DNA of 49,828 nucleotides from Gemmatimonadaceae bacterium (GTDB lineage Bacteria > Gemmatimonadota > Gemmatimonadetes > Gemmatimonadales > Gemmatimonadaceae): NCBI GenBank assembly GCA_013816695.1, contig JACDDZ010000001.1, positions 1-49,828 on the forward strand, in the 5' to 3' direction. Made by a program: the position numbers and the translations under genes. Positions 8,811 to 16,265 of this stretch are shown here, piece after piece. Numbering within the stretch: the stretch's first letter is position 1; each line of letters opens with the position of its first letter. The notes under the pieces are model-generated. The model had not been told where the DNA came from and made no database searches. It saw only the letters and a program-made list of their open reading frames with translations.

Positions 8811-9627
8811 CGAGACAACGCGGATATATCCTAACACGCCGCAGGGACAGCGTGACAAGAAACGCGAGATCAGCGAGCGTGAAGCTGGAGGCTGGTCAGT
8901 CCTGTCGGAGAAACTTCTTACACATGCAGACGCCGGAACAAAACTTTGTTGTTGCGGGCCTTCACTAACCCCGTCTAACAACGGACGAATCGTTGTCACG
9001 TTCCGTCCGGACGAGGCTATTTATAAACAGTCTTTGTTTGCCAAAAAGTTGATACAAGAATTTAAAGCCACATTGCGAACCAAGCGTTTGCAACTGGAAA
9101 CGGCGGACGAATACGGAGTGGTTGATCGAACGGGTTGGGAGGAGCATAAGAAATACTTTGCATTCCATCTCATAGAGCGGCGCCTTGGTCTGACTCTGCA
9201 TACCTATGTCCGTGAGGCGGTGCCAGACTGGATAGACGACGCGCTCGATGCAGATGCACCCCAAGTAGAACCAGCTGAGCCGAATCGAAATGACGGAAGG
9301 GCTTATGAATCGCAGTGTGCCGACTTGCTTCGCCAACTCGGGTGGACCGTAACTGAGACGGGTAAGAGCGGCGACCAGGGAGCAGATATCATCGCACAGA
9401 AATTTGCCGTCCGTGTTGCCGTACAGTGCAAACATTACGAAGGGTCTGTGGGAAACGCAGCTATACAAGAAGCGTTGTCCGCGCGGCACTTTTACGAGGC
9501 GACGCATGCGGCGGTAGTGTCGCGTTCCTCATTCACTGCATCGGCCAAGGCCCTCGCGGCTCGAACCGGCGTATTCCTACTTCATGAGGGCGCCCTTGAG
9601 GACCTTAATGATATCACGCAGCATTGA
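8803..9627 (+). CDS. Mrr-like restriction endonuclease
   Basis: About 274 residues. The C-terminal 120 residues are an Mrr-catalytic domain of the PD-(D/E)XK fold: AYESQCADLLRQLGWTV, then GDQGADIIAQ with the catalytic Asp and VAVQCKHYEG with the Gln-x-Lys. Tail motifs (AVVSRSSFTASAKALA, TGVFLLHEG) fit the family. Mrr proteins cut DNA, often modified or foreign DNA, so this is a candidate defence nuclease. The N-terminal half is unrecognised and probably gives specificity. I chose GTG at 8803, which overlaps the stop of the DUF2085 gene; a GTG at 8788 is an alternative. The gene lies between att copies 1 and 2 and is the main cargo of segment A. Confidence 0.86.
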   Translation: MDNETTRIYPNTPQGQRDKKREISEREAGGWSVLSEKLLTHADAGTKLCCCGPSLTPSNNGRIVVTFRPDEAIYKQSLFAKKLIQEFKATLRTKRLQLETADEYGVVDRTGWEEHKKYFAFHLIERRLGLTLHTYVREAVPDWIDDALDADAPQVEPAEPNRNDGRAYESQCADLLRQLGWTVTETGKSGDQGADIIAQKFAVRVAVQCKHYEGSVGNAAIQEALSARHFYEATHAAVVSRSSFTASAKALAARTGVFLLHEGALEDLNDITQH

Positions 9628-9848
9628 AAGCCGATTGGATGGCGAAGTAGTGCGAATGTCCCTGAACGAACTGGCTGCCATCTTTCGTGACGTGCTCGCG
9701 TTTAAGAGCCGGACTAACGGATCGACTTGACGTCAATCAAAGACGGCCCGGGCGATGGTTAGCTATTGGTTAGCTAAAGGAAAGTTCGCATCAGGCTAAT
9801 TGACTGGCAGTGGTGCTAGGTTCAAATACGACAATCAATTATTAAATT
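9628..9848. other. Gap before att-like repeat 2
   Basis: No convincing gene. It holds a short local duplication (GGTTAGCTATT then GGTTAGCTAAA around 9758) and no recombinase. Confidence 0.5.
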
Positions 9849-9888
9849 GGGACGGCGGGATTTGAACCCGCGACCCCCTGAACCCCAT
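9849..9888 (-). repeat. att-like repeat 2: 3' fragment of tRNA-Pro(GGG)
   Basis: Second 40-bp copy, identical to copies 3 and 4. On the minus strand it again begins in the anticodon loop and ends in the acceptor stem. The sequence preceding it on that strand does not form a tRNA 5' half. It marks the junction between segments A and B. Confidence 0.88.
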
Positions 9889-9991
9889 ACGGAATCAGGG
9901 GACACACAAATAATGCTTAAAGTCGTGTTTCATAGGGGAAACGGGCGTCGGCGTCCTGTTCTCTGGACACTTTGGTAGCAAAAAAGGGTGA

Positions 9992-10015
9992 GAAACTCTG
10001 ACAGAAACTCTGACA
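9992..10015 (+). repeat. Tandem 12-bp arm-type repeat, left end of segment B
   Basis: Two perfect copies of GAAACTCTGACA in tandem, 104 bp inside att-like repeat 2. A related pair with the same orientation lies just inside att-like repeat 3. Paired short direct repeats beside an att core are typical arm-type binding sites of tyrosine integrases; binding here is inferred. Confidence 0.7.
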
Positions 10016-10024
10016 ACAGGTGAG

Positions 10025-10639
10025 CTACTGGACGTGAAATCCAATTTCCCGACGTGGTTCATCTGGATTCCTACGCGGGACACTGGTAAGCACGAAGCTC
10101 AACTGCGATAAATGTTGCACGAGCCTCGTCGGAGTGCCTTTAACACGACCATAGAACACGATCAGGTTAGGCTGATAACTGCCGATGCTTTCTACCTGCA
10201 TAGTCACATCGAGCACATTCACAAGGTGAATGGCAACGTCGAGAGACTCATCCAACTCATCTTGGAAGCTTTGCATCTCGTGAAGGATTCTTTCTACAGC
10301 ACGTTGAGCCGTAGAAGCTTCGGCTGCTTCGCGATTCGACTCCGCAATCTCTTCAAAAAATTCGGAGTGGTCGAGTGTGCGGCTAAGTGGAGTCATGTCC
10401 CTTATCGTTTGTCCAACGCGATTAAGTTCAGCCGCGATGCCTCCGGTTCGCATCATTTCCTTCATTGGCGCGAGCGCTCGCTCCATCTCTTCGCGCTGCT
10501 TTAGAACATCTCTCATAACTCTGCCCCCCATTGCATTCTCCATGTCGCGCAAGGGTTTCGTCAGCTTTTCCATGTCGCGTAACGGTTTGGTCAACTTTTC
10601 CATTTCCCGCTGCTGCTTGAGAATCTCGTCCATGTCCAC
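10025..10639 (-). CDS. Coiled-coil protein of unknown function
   Basis: About 204 residues. The N-terminal 110 residues are highly charged and helical, with a perfect ten-residue tandem repeat (MEKLTKPLRD twice, then MENAMGG). The C-terminal part (about 130-195) looks like a small alpha/beta domain (DVAIHLVNVLDVTMQVE, LIVFYGRVKGTPTRLVQHLSQL). No family is recognised. I prefer the GTG at 10639, with AGGAG 6 nt upstream, over the upstream ATG, which lies on top of that ribosome-binding site. The gene is alone between att-like repeat 2 and a recombinase remnant, so it is segment B cargo; a role in defence or element maintenance is possible but not shown. Confidence 0.7.
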   Translation of the reverse strand: MDMDEILKQQREMEKLTKPLRDMEKLTKPLRDMENAMGGRVMRDVLKQREEMERALAPMKEMMRTGGIAAELNRVGQTIRDMTPLSRTLDHSEFFEEIAESNREAAEASTAQRAVERILHEMQSFQDELDESLDVAIHLVNVLDVTMQVESIGSYQPNLIVFYGRVKGTPTRLVQHLSQLSFVLTSVPRRNPDEPRREIGFHVQ

Positions 10640-10843
10640 TGTGGTCTCCTGCACTGCATGAACTCGAAAGATACTTAAATAGGCGGCATTTTCGGAGAGT
10701 TTTTTCCAGAAAAATGATGTGATTTTACGTGCTGGCTTACGTGGTCAGCAGCGCGCGGATTTCCCCCCTGTCCCCTGCCTCACCTGGGGGCGTGCCTGCG
10801 TTCATTGCATGGGGGCTGGGTATTACCGCCTGAGGCTGGGCAC

Positions 10844-11171
10844 CAGACTCGTGAAACAATATCAGCGAACACGAAGGCTGCACTGAAAGCGGCGAAGGCA
10901 CGCGGCATAGTGCTCGGTAATCCTTCCAATTTGACCTACAAGGCACGAAGACGCGGAAACTGTATCAGCTAATGCTGTGCGTGCATCAAAGGCGTCACAG
11001 CGTGCACAGGACATGGCATCTACTCTTGCAGAAATTCAGGCAGACGGAGCCACATCGCTTCGAGAGATCGCACGCGGGTTGAATCGTCGTGGGATTCCTG
11101 CTGCCAGAGGGAGAAAGTGGAGTGCAGCGCAAGTGACGCGCGTGCTCCAACGGCTGAACGACACACCGTGA
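10844..11171 (+). pseudogene. Serine recombinase/resolvase remnant
   Basis: Two reading frames together give the C-terminal part of a small serine recombinase. The first (RETISANTKAALKAAKARG, then IVLGNP) matches the helix after the catalytic domain. The second (LAEIQADGATSLREIARGLN, then RRGIPAARGRKWSAAQVTRV) is the helix-turn-helix DNA-binding domain. The two frames are separated by a frameshift near 10930-10960, and the catalytic N-terminus with the active serine is missing. It is therefore a dead fragment, showing that another mobile element or invertase once lay here. The frame assignment is clear; the exact left boundary is not. Confidence 0.72.
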
Positions 11172-11196
11172 CGACGCGAATGGCGACGCCGCGCGT

Positions 11197-12006
11197 TTAT
11201 TCGTGCCCTCTATCGGTTTCGTTTGGGTTCTCGATTGCATCACTGGTTTTTCGATTCTCACGAGGCTTGAGGCGAAGTACTTCCTCATACTTTTTCCAAG
11301 CGCTTCCTAACAATCGGTAAGCAATGCTGCAGTTGAACTCAATGGTTTCATCGCGTGGCTGACGGGTCCCAAACTGAAGGCGTGTTTCTCCAGCCTCATC
11401 CTCGCTGATCAGTACATCTAGGACTCCAGTGACAACGCTGTGCGTATCCCAGGACAACATCTTGTATAGCTGAAGAAATAGAGCCTTTGGGTCGGGGTTT
11501 TTTGGGGATGGAGGAAAGGATTGCGCCAAAACTCGAAGCATCTGCGCGCGCCCCATACCAGACCACAAATTGGGTTTTCTTTTTCCCGCGCGCGCTTTTT
11601 CAATTTCGACAACAACGTCAGGACAGCTAAGCTGGTAGGCCGCTAGTTGTTCTTCTATTGCTCCGCTTTTATCGGCCTTAATCCCGCCCATGAAATCGCG
11701 CAACTCAAGGAGCCCAAAGATTCGATAGCGACGACCATCAGCATTCTTGTCGCCGTTCAGAATTACCATGAGGTCGCACCAGGCTTCAAACAGCGTACGC
11801 AGATTGGACGACGCTGCTTCGGGCCTCTTCGCATCCGCCAAGTGAAGAATTGCTTCACCCTGCACAATTATCACTGTCAAGAGCGAGTGTGTTGCGGCGA
11901 CCGCCTCAACATCTTCGTCCGCGAACTCAAAGCCTTTCTGAACCTTTTCGCGCAGATACTCCAAAGCACGCGCAAGGAGCTGCTGACCTGATTCCTTCTC
12001 ACTCAC
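11197..12006 (-). CDS. DUF5677-like protein, third gene of the restriction operon
   Basis: A 269-residue, mostly helical protein. The segment HLADAKRPEAASSNLRTLFEAWCDLMVIL, followed by RDFMGGIKADKSGAIEEQLAAYQL and SWDTHSVVTG, resembles DUF5677/DUF6988-type proteins, which are found in defence islands and have no tested role. The start is GTG at 12006, five bases after the stop of the restriction gene, which fits coupled translation. A longer frame opens at 12048 but would overlap the upstream gene. Its place at the end of a methylase-nuclease-X operon suggests an accessory role in that system (inference). Confidence 0.65.
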   Translation of the reverse strand: MSEKESGQQLLARALEYLREKVQKGFEFADEDVEAVAATHSLLTVIIVQGEAILHLADAKRPEAASSNLRTLFEAWCDLMVILNGDKNADGRRYRIFGLLELRDFMGGIKADKSGAIEEQLAAYQLSCPDVVVEIEKARAGKRKPNLWSGMGRAQMLRVLAQSFPPSPKNPDPKALFLQLYKMLSWDTHSVVTGVLDVLISEDEAGETRLQFGTRQPRDETIEFNCSIAYRLLGSAWKKYEEVLRLKPRENRKTSDAIENPNETDRGHE

Positions 12007-12011
12007 CGTGA

Positions 12012-12749
12012 CTACCCGTTCGCAGGTATCAGCTTGCCGTTGACACACTCGTAAAAATCAGGATTTCTGTCAGCAAGCTGTTGCACCAGCGCGTCGAAGA
12101 CATCCTCTAAGGCTACTTCACGTCCTGGCTCACCCACGCCATACGTCACGAACTCTGCGCTAAATGCAGAGCCCTCAATCAGAAATAAATACATCGCCTC
12201 AAACTGCTCATCTCTCCCAGCGGGGTCATTGCGTCCTGTGTAGAGACGCAGCCTGCTGTGGGCATTAACGATTGTCGAGCGCCGTTTGGCTGTGGCGTCA
12301 GCGCCTGCACCCTTATCGAAGAAGATGAACCCAGCTAGTACGGCATAAGGGAAGCGACGGTGCAATGTCACAGCTTCCATGAGCATATCGCCGCGTCTGT
12401 TAGTCAGATTCTTCTGGAAGTTCTTCGTTTTAGCATCTTTGAAGGAGATCGCTTTAATGGAGATTCCAAGTAGCAATCCTGATTCTTCAGTGGCCCACGT
12501 AACATCAACTTTCTTTGCACCGATGCCGCCTGCCATTCTCCGCTCTGCACCAGAGCCACCAAGCTCACCAGGGCCAGCCGGACGCGCACCCTTGAGTCCC
12601 CTGTTGCGCAGTTCCTCTGCACAGGCAAGTGCAATGCATTCGGAAAGCTGTTCGGAGTAGCGCTTCTTCAATTCGCGGGAAGCAGTGTCAGGCGGTTTCT
12701 CGCCTACCGTCTTAATGGCTGCTTTTATCAGGTCGTCAATCGCTGACAT
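12012..12749 (-). CDS. Putative Type II restriction endonuclease
   Basis: A 245-residue protein read directly after the DNA methylase, with a 14-bp overlap (start ATG at 12749 inside the methylase C-terminus). The centre carries a likely PD-(D/E)XK active site: KKVDVTWATEESGLLLGISI followed by K in the ISIKAISFKD strand, that is, an Asp and, about 14 residues on, S-I-K instead of the classic E-x-K. The C-terminus (EAVTLHRRFPYAVLAGFIFF, then SRLRLYTGRNDPAGRDEQFE) is conserved-looking but unknown to me. The call as a restriction enzyme rests on the pairing with the methylase and the active-site pattern; the recognition site cannot be read from sequence. Confidence 0.7.
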   Translation of the reverse strand: MSAIDDLIKAAIKTVGEKPPDTASRELKKRYSEQLSECIALACAEELRNRGLKGARPAGPGELGGSGAERRMAGGIGAKKVDVTWATEESGLLLGISIKAISFKDAKTKNFQKNLTNRRGDMLMEAVTLHRRFPYAVLAGFIFFDKGAGADATAKRRSTIVNAHSRLRLYTGRNDPAGRDEQFEAMYLFLIEGSAFSAEFVTYGVGEPGREVALEDVFDALVQQLADRNPDFYECVNGKLIPANG

Positions 12750-14394
12750 TCGCCACCCTGCTTCTCGATTCCCGACGACCAAAAAGAACTTCGCGCGACT
12801 CTCTCAGTGAATTGATTTCCTTTTGCACCAGGCCGCACGCTGAAACGAGCAACACCCTATCAATGAGTTTCACAGCATCGAAGAGTTTGCCCAGGCCGAG
12901 AGCCTTGTTGACCTGTGGCCGCAACGCTCTCAACTCTGAAGCGAACGCAAGCAGTACGTCAGGTGAGGGGAGAGGCAGCTTGTCAGCCTCAGTGGGTTCC
13001 AATTTCAATAGTCCACCCCCGTATGCTCTGCCAACCATCTCTGCGCCGAGAAGTGTAAGGCTGTTAATCGCCGCGAGTGGGAGCAAATCCATTCCGACCT
13101 TTCGGTAATCTGCTTTCAGCTCAATGCCGTACAGAGAGTTCAGATAAGCTACGCCTGCAAGATTTGTTGTCATGCGCGGCCGAACATGATCCATGTACGT
13201 CAGAAGAATGTCCGGCGCTTTCTTTATCGGAACTTTCCACCAGGGTTTTCTATTCCGACACTTGTACGCATGCTCAACTTTTAGGTTTAGGCCGTGAGCT
13301 ATATAGCTCGCAGCGCCTTCGGAGAGTTCTCGGTCTATGCTTGGCGCGAACAGGTAACAACGTGCGCCGTTGCTGCCCAATTCCTTCCAGCTTGTTTCAC
13401 TGAATGAGAGGCCGCGCAGGTGTCTAGAGCCAGGCGGAGAAATACGGCGCAGCTCATTTGCGTGGATTCCCCACTCTTTCACTTCAGCCTGCGTGAGCGT
13501 GAAATATTTATTATTCCCAGTGACTGAACCCAGCGACGTTTGACCCCAATCAAGCAGCGTGGTGAAGCCGTCCCCAGTGCTCACACTGTTGTACTGCTTC
13601 ACCGATTCCGTTGACAGCAGCGCCGAAGTCCACTTGGCCCCCTTGTCTGGAGCGAACCAAGTCCAGTCACCCTTCTCAACGTCCGCAAGGCTGCTCAGAT
13701 CGTACGCCTGGGACACTTCAAAATGTGGAGCTGGGCCTTCACCCTCAGCGAGAAGCAACACAACATCTTCAAGCACTTCGGGGAAAACTCGCGCCTCAAA
13801 CATCACAAGCTTCACAGATCTGAAACGCTTCAGCAGAAAGCGCCTGACTTCGGCGGCGTAATTCACTGTCAGTAATTCAGCAGGGAGCACCAGTCCTAGT
13901 CTTCCCGTAGGCTTCAGGAATCGGGAAGCGTGGACGACAAAGGGAGCCCACGAACTTGTGAGCCCTGACAGACGGACTCCTTGCGTTAGCGCAGCTTCAA
14001 GTCCCTTCACACGATTGTCACCCGCGAAGTCCTGGTATCGGACATACGGGGGATTGCCCACTACAGCATCGAAGCGCGCTTCAGGTTCAACGTCAAAGAA
14101 ATCCGAGACGGAGATTTCGGACTGGAAGCCAGCATCCTGCATGACTCTGGTTGCCTGGTTCGCTGAATCAGCGTGCACGTCCACACCCACGATCTGCTTA
14201 GCGCCTGGGAGTCCATCAGCTTTCAACGCAGCGAGTCGTGTTGCCGCAGTCACCAAGAAAGCCGCTTCACCACATGAAGGCTCCAGCACCGAATCTTCCC
14301 CGCTTCGCACAGCCCAATCCACAATGAACTCAGTCATTTGTGGTGGCGTGAAGAAGGCGCCTCTTACTTTGCGTTTTGCGAGCGTATCAGACAC
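12736..14394 (-). CDS. N6-adenine DNA methyltransferase (TaqI/Eco57I-like)
   Basis: A 552-residue class I methyltransferase. SAM-binding motif I is in SVLEPSCGEAAFLVTAATRL (about residues 35-55), preceded by the family opening RGAFFTPPQMTEFIVDWAV. Motif IV is VVGNPPYVRYQDF (about 125), the NPPY catalytic loop of N6-adenine enzymes. The C-terminal half (GHLNLKVEHAYKCRNRKPWW-like region, then DILLTYMDHVRPRMTTN) is the target-recognition domain of M.TaqI-like enzymes. A longer frame opens at 14538, but the GTG at 14394 precedes the conserved beginning and has an AGGT 8 nt upstream. It heads the operon methylase, nuclease, DUF5677-like protein, and would protect host DNA from the nuclease. Confidence 0.9.
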   Translation of the reverse strand: MSDTLAKRKVRGAFFTPPQMTEFIVDWAVRSGEDSVLEPSCGEAAFLVTAATRLAALKADGLPGAKQIVGVDVHADSANQATRVMQDAGFQSEISVSDFFDVEPEARFDAVVGNPPYVRYQDFAGDNRVKGLEAALTQGVRLSGLTSSWAPFVVHASRFLKPTGRLGLVLPAELLTVNYAAEVRRFLLKRFRSVKLVMFEARVFPEVLEDVVLLLAEGEGPAPHFEVSQAYDLSSLADVEKGDWTWFAPDKGAKWTSALLSTESVKQYNSVSTGDGFTTLLDWGQTSLGSVTGNNKYFTLTQAEVKEWGIHANELRRISPPGSRHLRGLSFSETSWKELGSNGARCYLFAPSIDRELSEGAASYIAHGLNLKVEHAYKCRNRKPWWKVPIKKAPDILLTYMDHVRPRMTTNLAGVAYLNSLYGIELKADYRKVGMDLLPLAAINSLTLLGAEMVGRAYGGGLLKLEPTEADKLPLPSPDVLLAFASELRALRPQVNKALGLGKLFDAVKLIDRVLLVSACGLVQKEINSLRESREVLFGRRESRSRVANVSD

Positions 14395-14799
14395 GGCGTT
14401 ACCTGAGTTAGCGAGTGTAACAGACGGTTCGGGACAGACCGTGTAATACAAACGGTGCTTTGAGAAACTTACGGGTTTCCTTCGGGATACGAAATAGGCT
14501 GGAATCAGCAGCGCATACGGACCACAAGGTGCTGGCATTCAATGCACATCGGTTTACTCCCAGTTCCCTCGCTCACCTTCCCAGCCGGCATGTTTGTCCC
14601 TCTGATGCAGTTAGTGCATACATGGTGAACCTGTTCATTTTCCGAGTTCCAAGGCTGCGCTGCTCTCATGGTGCTTCTCCGCGTAAGGTTTGCAGGCTAT
14701 TTGTTGCTTACGGACGGGTCTCGCAACCAAGAAAAACTGACGATTCTATATCAGAGGCCACTGACGCAACAATGACGGTGAGGCTTGACGCTACGTCTC
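14395..14799. other. Intergenic region upstream of the methylase gene
   Basis: About 400 bp with no convincing gene. It presumably holds the methylase promoter on the minus strand and contains one copy of the 21-bp dispersed motif (14732-14752). Confidence 0.5.
14732..14752 (-). promoter_or_regulatory. Copy of the dispersed 21-bp motif
   Basis: On the plus strand it reads five A residues, CTGACGATTCTATATC. It is a single copy, 338 bp upstream of the chosen methylase start, so its link to that gene is weak. Confidence 0.5.
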
Positions 14800-15050
14800 A
14801 TGTTTGATAAGTGGCTGTCAGTTGCTGAGAAGGCAGAAGAGTTACCCAGGTTGGACGGAACCCTGTGGCATGCATACAGGCGGAAGTCAGGGCAATAGAG
14901 CGAAAGCATTTGCCCCTGAAGGACGTAGCAGCAGCAGGTGGCTGGAAGGACGTTACGACATTGCGGGAAGTGTATCAGCAGTCGGATGAAGAGTCCGTCT
15001 TGGCAGTCACGAGCGTCACGCTTAAGCATCGGGAGAGAGGCGTTGCTTGA
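14800..15050 (+). pseudogene. Tyrosine integrase C-terminal fragment, frameshifted
   Basis: Two frames combine into the C-terminal catalytic third of a phage-type integrase. The first frame gives FDKWLSVAEKAEELPRLDGT, then LWHAYRRK, with the His-x-x-Arg of the active site. After a frameshift near 14885-14897 the second frame gives ERKHLPLKDVAAAGGWKDVT and LREVYQQSDEESVLAV, with the nucleophilic tyrosine. The N-terminal DNA-binding and first-arginine regions are absent, so the gene is inactive. It ends about 100 bp from att-like repeat 3 with arm-type repeats between, the expected position for the integrase of segment B. Confidence 0.82.
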
Positions 15051-15062
15051 TAAAAGCGCGAC

Positions 15063-15083
15063 AAACTCTGACGAAACTCTGCC
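15063..15083 (+). repeat. Arm-type repeat, right end of segment B
   Basis: Two copies of AAACTCTG[AC]C with an 11-bp period, 65 bp from att-like repeat 3. They match the pair at 9992 in sequence and orientation, so segment B has related arm sites at both ends. Confidence 0.7.
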
Positions 15084-15147
15084 AGCTAGGTAGACAGGAA
15101 AAAGCACCGCCAGCGTAAATGCCGACAGTGCCTTGACTTAGTGAATC

Positions 15148-15187
15148 GGGACGGCGGGATTTGAACCCGCGACCCCCTGAACCCCAT
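15148..15187 (-). repeat. att-like repeat 3: 3' fragment of tRNA-Pro(GGG)
   Basis: Third 40-bp copy, the junction of segments B and C. Identity with copy 1 extends five bases further (AATCG), giving a longer shared core between copies 1 and 3. No tRNA 5' half adjoins it. Confidence 0.88.
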
Positions 15188-15320
15188 TCCGATCAGGGCA
15201 TTTGTTGAACCAGTGAGTTGAATGCGCGCACAACGCGTTAGTTCAATGTGCGCAACGGTTTATGCCGATGCCTCTGTTTGGTTCTGTTCTGAACCGTTTG
15301 GGTCTGTATGGTAGCGTTTG

Positions 15321-15336
15321 CACACAAACCGCACAC
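15321..15336 (+). repeat. 16-bp direct repeat near left end of segment C
   Basis: CACACAAACCGCACAC, identical and in the same orientation at 35038-35053, near the right end of segment C. The two lie 133 bp and 78 bp inside the flanking att-like repeats, as arm-type integrase sites would. Confidence 0.65.
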
Positions 15337-15518
15337 TACGATCACGACAGTTCAGTCGCATCACAAACGGCTCTTTCGATACCGTCCAAGGCTTTACACG
15401 TGCGCTTAACAAAGAACTCGCACGCCCGCCCGCGCCCCTCGGAATCTCCAAATCTCGTACCGGGTTATGCGTTTCTTAAGGGTAAAAACGGGTGATTATG
15501 AATTGCGTGTATGAAACT

Positions 15519-15555
15519 GTTCGAGCCATTTCGAACGCTTCTTGACTTTTCGAAC
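15519..15555 (+). promoter_or_regulatory. Putative promoter/operator of the defence operon
   Basis: TTCGAAC occurs at 15530 and 15549 (19 bp apart) and a partial GTTCGAG at 15519. A -35-like TTGACT lies between the two full copies. TTCGAA is a palindrome of the kind bound by XRE repressors, and the operon encodes an XRE protein, so autoregulation is a reasonable guess; no clear -10 box is visible. Confidence 0.45.
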
Positions 15556-15596
15556 AAAATACCCGAATATTCCCCGACTTTAACTGGATCAGGTTC

Positions 15597-16262
15597 ATGC
15601 CCGAACGCCCGCAACAGCCCTCCGACCTCTATTCCCCGCTCACGTGGGAGCGTTTGATAACGCTCCGGAAGATTTTCTGGGACACTCGCGCCTACGCAGC
15701 CCAGTCCGCCGAAATAGACATTGGTGACGACCGAACTATCATTGGCTACCGCGCATGGGCGCATGCTCGTTTCGCGATCAACAAAGCGGCGGCCAAACAA
15801 CTTTCTGGATGGCTTTCAGTAAAGCATTCGGGTCCTAACTTCACGTTCAAAATCGCGATGGTGCCAATTCGCTTCTGTCGTGGCGATAGCGAAGAAGCAA
15901 TTCCGCCGAAATACCGTTATCCGCAGGAGGGTGAGGAATCCGACATCCAGCAGGCCGCGAAGGAGTCGGGCAACAAGATTGATGGCTTACTCCGCGTCAT
16001 CAATGAAGCCGACCATAACGGCGCTCCCGTTCGTGTCTTCCTTGTCTATGTCGACAAATTTGGGAACAACATCATGCAGTGGGAAATTCCCGAACAAATG
16101 GAAGCTGGCGGAGTTGAACCGATTGTCACGCCAACCACTCCTATCACCCTCGGCCCCTTGGATAGCCGCGTAAAGACCAAGCGAGAGATTGCAGAAGAGG
16201 AAGCCGCGAAGGCAAAAGCTGAAGAGGCTGAAAAAAACAAGCGGAAGGACAAAGGAGCTTAA
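15597..16262 (+). CDS. Unknown protein, first gene of defence-like operon
   Basis: A 221-residue protein I do not recognise. The body (about 25-150) is a soluble alpha/beta-looking domain (IGYRAWAHARFAINKAAAKQ, FKIAMVPIRFCRG, VRVFLVYVDKFGNNIMQWEI). The last 35 residues are a lysine/glutamate-rich helix (KTKREIAEEEAAKAKAEEAE). ATG at 15597 has AGG 3-4 nt upstream. The stop is three bases before the GTG of the XRE-ImmA gene, so they form an operon. By position it could be a toxin, a sensor or the substrate of the neighbouring protease; none of these is shown by sequence. Confidence 0.72.
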   Translation: MPERPQQPSDLYSPLTWERLITLRKIFWDTRAYAAQSAEIDIGDDRTIIGYRAWAHARFAINKAAAKQLSGWLSVKHSGPNFTFKIAMVPIRFCRGDSEEAIPPKYRYPQEGEESDIQQAAKESGNKIDGLLRVINEADHNGAPVRVFLVYVDKFGNNIMQWEIPEQMEAGGVEPIVTPTTPITLGPLDSRVKTKREIAEEEAAKAKAEEAEKNKRKDKGA

Positions 16263-16265
16263 GCG

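Larger units (their letters stand above)
15188..15596. other. Left end of segment C, non-coding
   Basis: About 400 bp without a convincing gene. It holds an inverted repeat (GCGCACA at 15226, TGTGCGC at 15247), the 16-bp sequence at 15321 that recurs at 35038, and the promoter region of the defence operon. Confidence 0.6.

Noticed and set aside
10546..10605. Tandem 30-bp repeat as a mobile or CRISPR-like repeat
   Set aside because: It lies inside a coding frame and encodes two copies of MEKLTKPLRD; it is a protein-level duplication.
15226..15253. Inverted repeat GCGCACA/TGTGCGC as a terminator
   Set aside because: There is no T-tract and no gene ending nearby; it may be an integrase or host-factor site but nothing supports a specific role.
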